Positions 1 to 10,257 of a DNA stretch of 64,000 bases are shown here, in pieces; position 1 is the stretch's first letter, and each line of letters opens with the position of its first letter. The stretch comes from Xestospongia muta (Eukaryota > Porifera > Demospongiae > Haplosclerida > Petrosiidae). The translations under genes and the position numbers were made by a program. The notes under the pieces are model-generated. The model worked only from the letters and a program-made list of their open reading frames with translations. It was not told the DNA's origin and did no database searches. Location: assembly GCA_963693285.1 (NCBI GenBank), contig OY848923.1, positions 2,986,038 to 3,050,037 on the forward strand. Reading direction: 5' to 3'.

Positions 1-686
1 TAGCAATTGGTGTATTTGTTGTGTCACATGAAGCAAACTGTACTCTTCATGCTACATTTGAAGGTTTATGTTATTGTTCTATCAGATTACCACCACTGGT
101 ATGATATAATTATATCCATTTATTATGATTAAAGCTGTTTTAGAATTATGGTGAACGCTTGTTAGCTCAACTTATTGGAGCACTTATCATGATAGGAGTG
201 ACTTCAGTGATATTGTTAATAACATATGGGATTTTGTTTATCATTCCAGTATCTAGCTCACTATCTGGAGACAATCGTTGTACTACAAAATATAACAGTA
301 TTATATCATGGTATATACTAGTAAATTATAACAACACCTCTTCATAAATTTATAGGATTTTAAAGAAGATATATAGACGTGAGGATGTCAAATTTAAAGG
401 AAACCTTCTTTTTACTGGTCCTGAGGAAATCCCTCAACCAACTCACCACATAATGAGTGACATGGCTCATGCAGGGTCTGATCTTAATTTTAGTGCTAGT
501 CTGGATAACAATGCTCGTACTAACTATGGAGCTATAAATTTAACACAACGTGAGACATTGGGCACAGTAGAGACACATTCTGATACTACACCATTAATTA
601 CTATATCCTCTGCTACCCGAACTACAGAAAATGACAATAATCGTACTAAATATGAAATAGAGTTCGAGGAGCAGGAAAATCTTTAA
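1..686 (+). CDS. 3' end of a plus-strand single-pass membrane receptor (gene 0, partial)
   Basis: Three exons can be joined in frame: up to 3-98, 144-310 and 356-686 (TAA at 684-686). The donors are ..CTG|GTATGA and ..CATG|GTATAT; the acceptors are TTTTAG and TTATAG. The first exon encodes a Cys-containing extracellular stretch. The second carries a hydrophobic TM segment (LIGALIMIGVTSVILLITYG). The third is a basic juxtamembrane stretch (ILKKIYRRED) and an acidic tail of about 110 residues that includes NYGAINL and ends KYEIEFEEQENL. The tail is closely related to the end of the relic at 9640-9759, whose preceding domains are FN3, so this gene probably also has an FN3 ectodomain lying left of the window. 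It is convergent with gene 1. The family is inferred and the exon joining is supported by phase. Confidence 0.6.
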
Positions 687-1787
687 CAATATGACTATAT
701 ATGTTATTGTCTTTGTTTTGAGATAACTAGCTACCATTCAATATCTCAATGACTTAAAAATGCTGCATAATTATAGCATTTATATTGCCCTATATTATTA
801 CATTCTTTTTTTCTTATTTGCTAACTGACATGAAATCAAGTAGAATGGGACCACAGTGTAATTAATAAAGAACCCAGCACATATGTTGAACATCAAACAT
901 AGGTTATTGCAGTGATTTACATCCCAAGGACTATGCTATGAATGTAAAAGTAATTGATTAACTCGTTGAAATTTGCTCAAATTATGAGTGTCATATCCTT
1001 GTAAACTATAAAATAGCTGTGGTCACATAATATAAACATTAAAACTAGAAGTGTTTACATATTGAATATGTGTCAGATGGTATCACACTTATAATTACAA
1101 CTGATAATTTAATATATAATTAGCCCAAAATGACATAATGCCAATAGTTTGTTTAATTACTAATACTGAATTATTAAAAACATTTCCACCAAACAAATCC
1201 ATTGATGCCTCACGTCATTTTCTCAGATAGTCATAAATTTGTGTACATGGTATACTATAGGAAACAAGAAGAGAGAAAATGATCCCTATATCTATCACAG
1301 TGATAATTTTGCTTCATGTAGTGGTTGTATTAGAATGATCCAAATGCTGGAGATTAATATTAAAATGCATGAACTTCAATATCTATGCATTATACATAAC
1401 ACAGAAAGTTTTATAGCCACAAGGAAGTCTATTATCTGGACTACAATGACAATTTTATACTTTCACAATATACAAGAGCAAAGCAAGGCATTAATCAGAA
1501 CCTACTCCTCTATTACTAATTGTATCTTTTCACCAGTAATAGAGCTAGACCATCACAAGATTCATTTTTTCAAATGGATCTAGCAATAACTAACACCAAA
1601 TTTTTAAATATAATATTAGCTTGTTTCAGTGTTAATAACGTTTCTGCATTCACTAATATGATTGTTAAACAAACAAATTTTAAGCAAAAATAAGAAACAT
1701 AAACAAAGTAGCTGTCTATAACATTGACAATAACAATAATTGTAACATTTTTATATCAATAAAATAAACCTGAATTCATAAAAACAG
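687..1787. other. Intergenic region between convergent genes
   Basis: AT-rich DNA between the convergent 3' ends of gene 0 and gene 1. The last 200 bases match the corresponding 3' flanks of genes 2-4. A 114-codon plus-strand frame at 1239-1583 has no recognisable domain and no conserved counterpart beside gene 2. I see no gene. Confidence 0.5.
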
Positions 1788-4700
1788 TCATGTATTCATG
1801 TATACAGGCTCATATATATTAGTAGCTTTAGAGTAGGGTGATGGGAACGTGTCAATAGATGCTTTAAATTTGCCAATATTCTCATAAGTTGCTTCATCCA
1901 TGCATTCATATACATTATCCTCAGTAGTAGATATCTGACATTCTTTTCCAGTTAAAGTAGGTGGTTCACAATTTACGTATTCTTGCATTTCTTTTGTATA
2001 AGTTATTGTATTCCCATTGATAATTGCCCTGTTAAAGTAATAGCATATGAAATTCTTATTTGTAAAAGATCTGAGCTAATCCTGGTTGTATTTACATTGT
2101 CAATATTGATGTTCCTTTGTATCAATGTAAGTCCAATGTACATGTATAGATGGAGATATATATGTAGCTTACTTTTGTCTATTATGTTTCCTATATAGTA
2201 GAAGTATCAGAACAACAATAATTACTAAAACCAATACTAGGAAAACAATGAAAGAAATGACAGAATATAATACAGTTGCAGGTAAGGTGAACTCATTTGT
2301 ATCAGATATAGAAGGACTTGACTGTGTATACACTGATGATAATTCTGAGGAAGACAAAATATGAAATCTCATCCTTTTATCCTTCCATTATCTATCAAAC
2401 TATTCATTATTCATCCATTGATCCATCCATCTAAATATCCATCCATTTACTCTTTAATTTCTACCCAAAATATATTGAGCTTACCATCTTCTTTAGTTAT
2501 GAAGACACACTCATTATTGGTTGGTCCCTGACCTAACACATTAATTGGAGCAATTGTACAAACATAATCAGTAAGTGGCTCAAGATTAGGCACAGATATT
2601 GATGTTTGATTTGATGTAATAGAAGCAATGACTTGATCATTGTTGTAACATGTGATGTTATAACTTAAGATATCTCCATTTTGACTAGCTTTTACTGGCA
2701 TATCCCAACTGAGTGTAACAGCATTAGAGTAAATTTTTGTGATATGACAATTTAGAGGTGGACCACTGGGAACTAAAATATTTAAAAAAAAGAACATCGA
2801 TGATGCTGAAAATGGCTATTATATTATTAATTATATAATACGAGGCTCTTGATTCTCAGACTTAAACTTATAATAATATTAAGACAATAGTACTTCAACT
2901 ACAAATATGGTTTTATAATAGTAGTACTTATCAGAATACAATATAGAATGTTTTATGAAACTTAAAAGACTTACCTCTTACCATTACGGTAATATTAGCT
3001 GTTGTACTAGTGTTCTGAATATATAATGATATAGGCACTACAGTGAAACTACAGTGATATTCACCAGTATCTGTAGAATCATCCAAAGGGTAAAAAGACA
3101 GTGTGGCATTGTAAAAAGTAGAGGAGATTTTGTTGATACTTTCTGAAATTCTAGTACTAGTAGATATAAGACTGCTATCTCTAGTCCAAATGTTACTAAC
3201 TGTCATAGGTACATCGATTGATGCAATAGATGTCATATTTAGAAGACATATTATAGTCAGAGGAGTACCAGCATAGAGTCTGCCAGTGCTATCAGTTGAT
3301 ATGTCAACACTTAATGGAGGAACTATTGTTAAGAGATGGTATATTAAAATAATGAATTATAAGAGAAGATTGGTCTCACTTTTGACAACCAATGTGTAGT
3401 TATGGAAAAGTTGATGTTCATTTGTTGTATTATATCTCACTGTACATCTGTATTCTCCTCTATGATGAAAGGTGACTGGAGTTAATGCGAGAGAGAGAAT
3501 TGTTGTTGATTGAACTAATGAAGAACTCTTTAAAATGTCACTATCAATCCCATCACTTTTCTCCCACATAGCATTATATAATACTGGCAATTCCTCATAT
3601 TGCTTTATAGTACACTCAAGAATGAATGTCTTACCAACCTCTGAAGACCCACGAGTAGTGACATTCAAGTTAAATAGTGGTAATGCTATTAATTGACTGA
3701 ATAATTGATACGTAATAATATTTGGGCTTACCATGTACAACCACAGTAGCAATATCACTTAACACAGAATTGTAATAAGCCACCTGACTGGTAGCATTAC
3801 ACATATATTCCCCAGTGTGATTTAGTTGTGTTGAAGTCACTATTAAAACACTCCGCACAATGCCAAGTCCTACAATTATTGTCTGCACTGATAAATCATT
3901 CATCTTGGTATCATTGAGAATATTCCTATTATATATCCATGAAATAGTAGGAATTGGTATACCCATAGCTTCACATATCAATATGATGTTGTCAACATTA
4001 GTTGTGATATTAATGCTTGAAGGATTTGTTATAATCATTGGCCCAACTAAAGACCAGAAAAGAAAATGTAACAACTACTCTTTTAAAAGATGCATGATAT
4101 TATAATTGAGATCAGCTATTAATATGTCTATAATTAGTTTACATACCATTAACAGTAGTAGTATTAGTCTGATTACAGCCATCGTCATTGTATGCTAAAC
4201 ACTGATATTGTCCTCCAGTAAACACAGTACTAGTGAACTGATAAACCCTTTCATTAGATACTACCTCTCCAGTTCTCATGTATGTCCAAAGAAAATGATT
4301 GAAGATGTCAACATTAATAACATTACAACTTAAAATAACCAATGTGCCATTAAAAGCATTTTTTTCAGGAGATGCTGCAACAAAAGGAAAACATGTACAT
4401 GTGATTGTGTGTATTATAATATTTAATATTATTAAATATGAGCCAGACTTTCATAAAGTCAGTCTGCTGCTAACTGACTTTAGAATGGGTTGCCATCTTT
4501 TAAATGGTACAACAGTTAATTGAGCAGGCTTTAAAAATATTATAATATAATTGCAGATGTATCATATGTGACCTGATTTGTGAAAAGGGACCATTGTCAA
4601 AACACCTCAAAAAAAATTTTGTGTACATACAGTTATTGCACTGTAAAAAATGTGGTTGATTTAACCGTCATTTGATTATACAGGTTGCAATTGCAATCTT

Positions 4701-7293
4701 ATTTCTGTGGAAAAAGTTTTCATTACTAATGTACTACTGTTTATGTAGCTACAAACCATCAATCTCATAGTAAATCAATAATCAAAATAGTCTTATGATT
4801 ACATTTGCATATGCAACCTGCATAACCATGTATTAGTTAATACAACCAATCAATTTTTACAGTGTGGTGAATAGTTGTGTTATAGTAAGTAACTTTGTGT
4901 ATACAAAGTGTTTTCTGAGTCGTTTTAACAGGTCAAATCAGGTCAAAATCCATAGCTAGAAGTGTTCTTTAATTGCAAATTAGGTCACATTCTGTTATTT
5001 GTGAAAGTCAAGATGTACGGAGTATTCTGATCCTGTTAAATATGAATACATTTTTGTGTTTCTTGCTTTGCATAGCATATTATATTATATATATTGTAAT
5101 CATTACATCTTTGCACTGTACATGCAAGCACATCTCAAAGTGTTACTATACACACACACATGTTATTATACTTCCAGTAGTTGTTATAACACTTATGAAA
5201 CAGTTTTTGTACAAATGCTAATGGAACTGCTAAATGGCTATCTTTAGTGCTTAAAATATCAAACAATGTCTTTTAGATATAATGCAATGTCTTACATCAT
5301 AAAAGCATTTTAATGAAAGAAAATGACCATACTATGAGTGAAAGATTTAATGCTTTTCACTTTTAGTTATCTTGGTTGTCAGAGTTTCATCAATAAGATA
5401 TAAGCCTAATAACTGATTACCACAAAGCCAACCTAGTCTAACTTAACATGTATAAAGCCAACAATAGAAGCCAAAAAGTAACCTTTGTAGTATATTAGTC
5501 AATAATGAATCCATATGATCAAGAGATGTATATTGTTCAACTGAAGTAACAGTATACTGGTTACTTCAAATGAAATAGTATCTGTTTCTGGCTTCATTTA
5601 TTGAGTAACTAAACTACAAAGATTACTTTTTGGCTTCTATTTAGCTTTATATACTACTAGGTTTGAATTTGTGGTAATCTATAGTATTAAGTTATATCAC
5701 ATTATGATGAATCTATAATAACCAAGGCCTTATTGATTTAAATGACACAAAGCTTTTTAACATTATTATAACTAGCTTTTATGTTATTATACTTCCACTA
5801 GTTGTTATAACACTTATGAAATAGTTTTTGTACAAATGCTAATGAAACCGCTAAATGGTAATCTTTAGTGGTTAAAATATCAAATAATATCTTTTCGATA
5901 TAATGCAATGAGTTATATCATGAAAGCATTTTAATGAAAGAAAATGACACAAAGCTTTTTAAAGTTATTATAACTAATTTTTTAAATATAATCCAGTCTT
6001 CTCCCTGAAGCGAAAATGTCTAGTCACAAATGTTTTAATTAACTAGGTCTACACCTTATCAAAAAGCAGCAAATTCCCATTGAACCCTGCAAACTATTGA
6101 ATTAATATGCTAACAAGTGCTAAGCAATCTATATGATATCAGTGCTAAAATAAATGGTTGTTTTAACCAATTCATATGCACTTTAGTTGCATGCATCCCT
6201 ACAATATACATTAAAGTATATGTATAAATTTCATAGTAGTAGGGCTGTTCTACCATCTCACTATCATATGTAGCTCTAACATTATCTATATGAACAATCA
6301 GTTCCATAGTATAATTGTTATAATAGTAATGAAAACTGTGCATTATGTTTATTTAATTGGATTAATTATTTGTAAGCTGTATAACCATATATGATTAAAT
6401 AAACCAATCAATGTTTGCAATGATACATACATAGACTATACTTTCCAATGTTGAGCTGGTAAATGACATTACTCCAATATGATGTAGGTAGATTGCTACA
6501 ATCAATGTTTGTAACATTATCTGTTCTTGAAAGAGGATGATTTTTATAAAAACAGTCATCGGCACTAAACCCAATAGCTGCTTTATTTTTAGTCCATTGT
6601 ACTTGATTACAATTGTATGTAAAGACTGCATATGTTTCCTTGCCTTGAACAGCCAATACAAGTTGAAAACTATTAGGCTATAAAACAACACACATGATAT
6701 ATACAAAATATGTTTAAACTTACATTAATTCCATTACACTGAGAATTTGAATAAGGACAAACATTCAACCATTGTACTACTAATATCCAATCAGCACTAA
6801 ATGTCAAATTTACTTCTGAAGATATAAAGTTATTGACTTGTTGGATGACATTAGAACTAGAAGTAGAATTGAAAATTTTGTAGCTCATATTCCCCAAACC
6901 ACTTAAGTCTATATCATCCCAAAATGGAGCTACAACAGGTCTGTCTATAGGAAACAACTGTGGATTAAATGAAGTGTAAGGCACTCCAAAGCTCACCAAT
7001 CCATTGCTACTTATCTGAAAAAACACAAACAAATAAAATAAACATTCTTTTTTCACATACATAGGAAGCACTGTAGTTGGCTGACCCAAAATATAACTGT
7101 GATGGCAGTGAAACATAAGAATAACTATCATCAACATTGTCTAGTACATTTGGTGCTGGACCAAGATCCAAAAAGAATAATTCTCCTTGAGCTTTGATCA
7201 AAAGATAAAAATATATCTATTACTATAACACTAAATGATTTTACCTGAGACAACAGTTACAAAAACAGCGATTACAATGGACTCGACTGCCAT
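1788..7293 (-). CDS. Gene 1: NIDO-4xIg-FN3-TM receptor
   Basis: Eleven exons (5' to 3'): 7293-7245, 7191-7061, 7014-6724, 6677-6446, 4374-4147, 4046-3732, 3685-3380, 3322-2975, 2772-2485, 2344-2173, 2028-1788. They total 2601 nt, or 866 aa. Exon 1 is a signal peptide (MAVESIVIAVFVTVVSA). Exons 2-4 (residues about 17-234) fit a NIDO domain: ISSNGLVSFG, APFWDDIDL, VVQWLNV, AVFTYNCNQVQW, AAIGFS. Four Ig domains follow (235-633), each with Cys, Trp and a YxC motif, then one FN3 (634-729), TM at about 753-779 and an 80-aa tail with VYECM, TYENI and IYEPVYMNT. The splice donor after the NIDO exon reads G|GAAAGT, so +2 is not T; the next GT downstream shifts frame into TGA. Relative to genes 3 and 4, three Ig exons and one FN3 exon are missing. 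The roughly 2-kb intron after NIDO is full of MITEs. Ligand unknown; it may be misspliced. Confidence 0.78.
4639..4864. mobile_element. CACTG-family MITE in gene 1 intron
   Basis: About 226 bp with long imperfect terminal inverted repeats, CACTGTAAAAAATGTGGTTG at the left and its complement (..CAATTTTTACAGTG) at the right, flanked by TG on both sides. Introns of genes 2 and 3 read straight through the same place (ACAGTTATTGCTGAAT), giving an empty site. It is related to the copies at 44264-44506 and 56611-56839. No coding capacity. Confidence 0.8.
5415..5679. repeat. Fold-back (inverted repeat) element in gene 1 intron
   Basis: The left arm starts GATTACCACAAA and runs through AGAAGCCAAAAAGTAA; the right arm is its imperfect complement ending TTTGTGGTAATC. 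The arms are roughly 90-100 bp around a unique centre. A similar copy lies at 22288-22555 in gene 3, gene 2 keeps only the right arm (about 14150-14235), and gene 4 lacks it. It is non-coding and predates the gene duplication. Confidence 0.6.
6140..6422. mobile_element. Old CACTG-family MITE just downstream of the NIDO exon (gene 1)
   Basis: The ends resemble the CACTG MITE family (left CAGTGCTAAAATAAATGG, right CCAATCAATGTTTGCAATG). The right end lies about 23 bp from the NIDO exon 4 donor. The same element sits at the same place in genes 2, 3 and 4, so it was present before the duplications. The apparent 77-codon frame inside it is not conserved; the gene 3 copy has an indel. Confidence 0.55.
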
Positions 7294-7316
7294 CTCTTTT
7301 TCGATTCGTTTGATTG

Positions 7317-7350
7317 AGTGGGTGGACTATGATAAGTCTCCGGAAATTAA
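7317..7350 (-). promoter_or_regulatory. Conserved upstream block of NIDO genes
   Basis: Upstream of the start codon, genes 1, 2 and 3 share TTAATTTCCGG.. CTTATCAT.GTCCACCCACT (read on the minus strand), which contains an ETS-like TTCCGG and a GATA-like TTATC. The equivalents are 15675-15705 and 23991-24024. Gene 4 (about 31822-31858) keeps TTATCAT and CCACCCACTC but has lost TTCCGG. A core promoter or enhancer role is inference, since tandem copies share non-functional flanks too. Confidence 0.3.
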
Positions 7351-7839
7351 TAACTTGTAAAATTGATATTATAGTAATAGATGTTAAAGGGGCTGTCATT
7401 GTTTGCTAATTTCCCTAATCCTTTCACAAATTAACATATTACAGCGATAACACAAATGAACTGAATATCATTTTCAGGCTTACAATCAGTTGTAACAACA
7501 ATTCTTTTTACATTTACATTAGTTGCCCAATACAAAATAACACATCTTTAACACCTTAGTCAAAACATTACAGATAATATCTATTAGCCTGGATTCAAAG
7601 AGAGCAAAAAACACATGGAAAGTCTACATGCATTGAAGATTTTTAATCTACAATACTTCTTTAGTGACATCAATTTATTTAGAAATAAAGAATTAGCACT
7701 AACAATACAAAATGAACACAGAGGAAATTACTATAAACAATATGTATTGATATTACCACTGATAGTTATAAACTAACTGCATTTGACTAACTCAATAATA
7801 CACAAACAATAATTAACAACATTAACAACCACAACCATT

Positions 7840-8875
7840 TCATGTTTGGTAGTCATCTTCTTCATTATTACCATCAATCTCTTCTTTAGAGAATTTAAGG
7901 TGGTACTTTTTGCTATTATCATCACCAGCAGTGGGTGTTTCAACATCTTGAACAGATATATATATGGCATTTGAAGTTTCATCTGCATGTAAATTATGGA
8001 TGACTTCTACTTGTTCCAAAATTTCTTTTATTCTAGCTTCATCAATTCGTTCATAAAGGCTTATCAATACTAAATTGTGTTTCATATTCTGACAGCTGTG
8101 AGTGTCTGTACATTATACAATCTTGCATTTCTGTATCTGGTAATAGTCGACGTGTTGTACCATATGCTTCATTCATTGTAGGCCTGTTAAAACAAATAAA
8201 ATATTTATCTTAAAATTTAATGAAAATAAGTTTTTAAAGATTTACTAGTATTACAATTATATATAAGTAACTTACATAATTATAATATCATCAGTGTCAT
8301 TACTTGGATTAGTGGTCATGTCCCTTCATAAATAATAGAATTTTATAATATTATATTGTTATATAATTAAGTCTAATTTTATAATGAAAGAGGTGTCTTT
8401 ACTAAGTACAATGCAAACTAGCAATTGAGGACAATTGTTAATGCTCTTGTTGTACTTGAATCTAAATACTTTAATAAGACACTCTCTAATTTGACACTTT
8501 TCTCCATACAATAACAATAGAGATACCATTAGATGACCTTTATGTTGTAATCTCAGTAGGAATAACACTGGGAGCTATAGCAAAAATCAAGTGAATAGAA
8601 TAATAGTATGGCATTAAAATTATAATTGTCTTTAGTTTCAGTTTTAATGAAGACAGTAACAGACGCAATGTTACCTTCTCCTAGTTTATTGACTGCTCTA
8701 ATTGATATATAGTAAGGGAACACCTGGACCTGTGGAGACAGTATATTTACTAGTTAATAATTCATTGGGCTTACGTAATCCTCCAATTATTTGAATGTAA
8801 GTATGTACTTGAGGATCAGCAGTAACTGTTAATGACATGATAACTCCACCAGTGATATTGATATTGAGATCCACG
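7840..8875 (-). pseudogene. Relic of a gene-5-type receptor: FN3 fragment plus cytoplasmic tail
   Basis: Reading 5' to 3' on the minus strand, a split FN3 domain comes first (about 8875-8640, with a 44-bp intron near 8776-8733, then PYYISIRAVNKLGEGNIAS). Next is sequence matching the gene 5 intron (about 8490-8380), then an exon like 33499-33452, and then the tail exon starting at about 8180. The tail matches gene 5 (MNEAYGTTRRLLPD, NAIYISVQDV), but a short deletion after SIDK shifts the frame to a stop. The extracellular juxtamembrane and TM exon are gone. This is a decayed 3' end of a gene 5 paralog. Confidence 0.75.
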
Positions 8876-8879
8876 AATT

Positions 8880-9759
8880 AGAGTAGATCAAAATGTAGAG
8901 GTATTACGATGCAACTTGGCTTGTACACAAATAAATGAACCTCAAATCGGTGGACTGACAGCTACTCAGAATTCTCCCAAAACAATGTTTACAATTCCAG
9001 TATTAGTTCCATTTACTGAATACACTTGTAAACTATCATATATTAATATTATTGGTGAAGGATCAGCTATACAATTCACATTTAAAACAGCTCAATATAG
9101 GAAGTTCACATCACAATATTAATTTTATTATCTAAATAGGACCTGATAATCCTCCTAAAACTTTATTTCCATTCCAACCAAGACTGGTGTGACATTTAAC
9201 TGGAGACTTCCAGCTATACCTAATGGCATTATTACACAATAAAGATTTGTCATTGAGGTCAACTTAGATGCTAACACTCTTAAAGCCACAACTCAATTGA
9301 TATATGTGACTCCTAACCAAAACACAGTGTCTGTAACTGTTAGAGAATTTTCATCCTATCAGAATTACACTGCTACTGTTTCAGCTACTACAGTAGTTGG
9401 ATATGGACCTAGTGCTACTACTAAAGGAAGAACTGATCCTGATAGTAAGTATGTATTATTTATTATTCCCTTTTATATACATTTCTCTAGTACCCTCTGA
9501 ACTAGCTAGTTGTTAAAATTATACCAGTTATTATTAGTAATATTGTTGTTGCTAACACTATACCAGTAGTTAATGACACTGCTGTTAACCTTACTTGTTC
9601 TCCACCAATCACACCTAATGGATATATTAGTAGTTACATGTAGAAACACATTCTGATAGTACACAATTAATTATTTTATCCTCTGGTACCCAAACTACAG
9701 AAAATGACAATACTCTTACTAAATATGAAATAGAGTTTGAGGAGCAAGAAAACCTTTAA
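8880..9759 (+). pseudogene. Relic of a gene-0-type receptor: two FN3 domains fused to a tail
   Basis: Plus-strand FN3 fragments with intact pieces (PFTEYTCKLSYINIIGEGSA at about 9007-9066; YQNYTATVSATTVVGYGPSA at about 9357-9416) are interrupted by stop codons at about 9190-9290. A third FN3 start (TAVNLTCSPPITPNGYISSY) runs at about 9641 directly into the tail (ETHSDSTQLI..YEIEFEEQENL, TAA at 9757-9759), with no TM segment between. The tail matches 565-686. A deletion apparently removed the membrane exon and joined FN3 to tail. Confidence 0.7.
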
Positions 9760-10257
9760 CAATATGACTATATATGTTGTTGTTATTGTATATATTATTA
9801 TCTATTGTTTTGAGATAACAACTACTATAACTCAATATATCAAAAAATAAAAGAACCTGTACATGCATTGGCCATATTACCGTATGTGATGTTGAATAAA
9901 ATAACTGTTCATTTTAGAATGATCTAACTATGTACATAGTCCAATAGTAATTGGTAGCCTTCACAGTGACATATATAATTGTTTTTTACATGACTGCCTA
10001 CTGTATATTCAATGTATGTTTGGTTTCATTTCCAAGTGGATCTATCAATGACTAAACTAAAATTTTAAAATTAATATTAACTTGTTTGAGTGTTAGTAAC
10101 TTTTCTGAATACACTAATATGATTGTTAAAGAAAAAAAATTAAGCAAAAAATAGGAAACATAAACAAAGTAGCTGTCTATAACATTGAACAAATTAACAA
10201 TGACAATAATTGTAACATTTTTATATCAATAACATAAACCTGAATTCATAAAAACAG
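9760..10257. other. Intergenic region
   Basis: AT-rich spacer between the convergent relic and gene 2. Its right part matches the 3' flank of gene 1. No gene seen. Confidence 0.5.

Noticed and set aside
1239..1583. 114-codon plus-strand frame
   Set aside because: No domain, no signal peptide, unconserved beside gene 2; likely chance in low-stop sequence.
1788..2028. Classical ITAM in the tail of genes 1-4
   Set aside because: YECM and YENI are only four residues apart; the ITAM consensus needs about 6-12.
6110..6343. 77-codon minus-strand frame repeated near each NIDO exon (also 14491-14694)
   Set aside because: It lies inside an old CACTG MITE; the gene 3 copy has indels that break the frame, and no splice signals link it to the gene.
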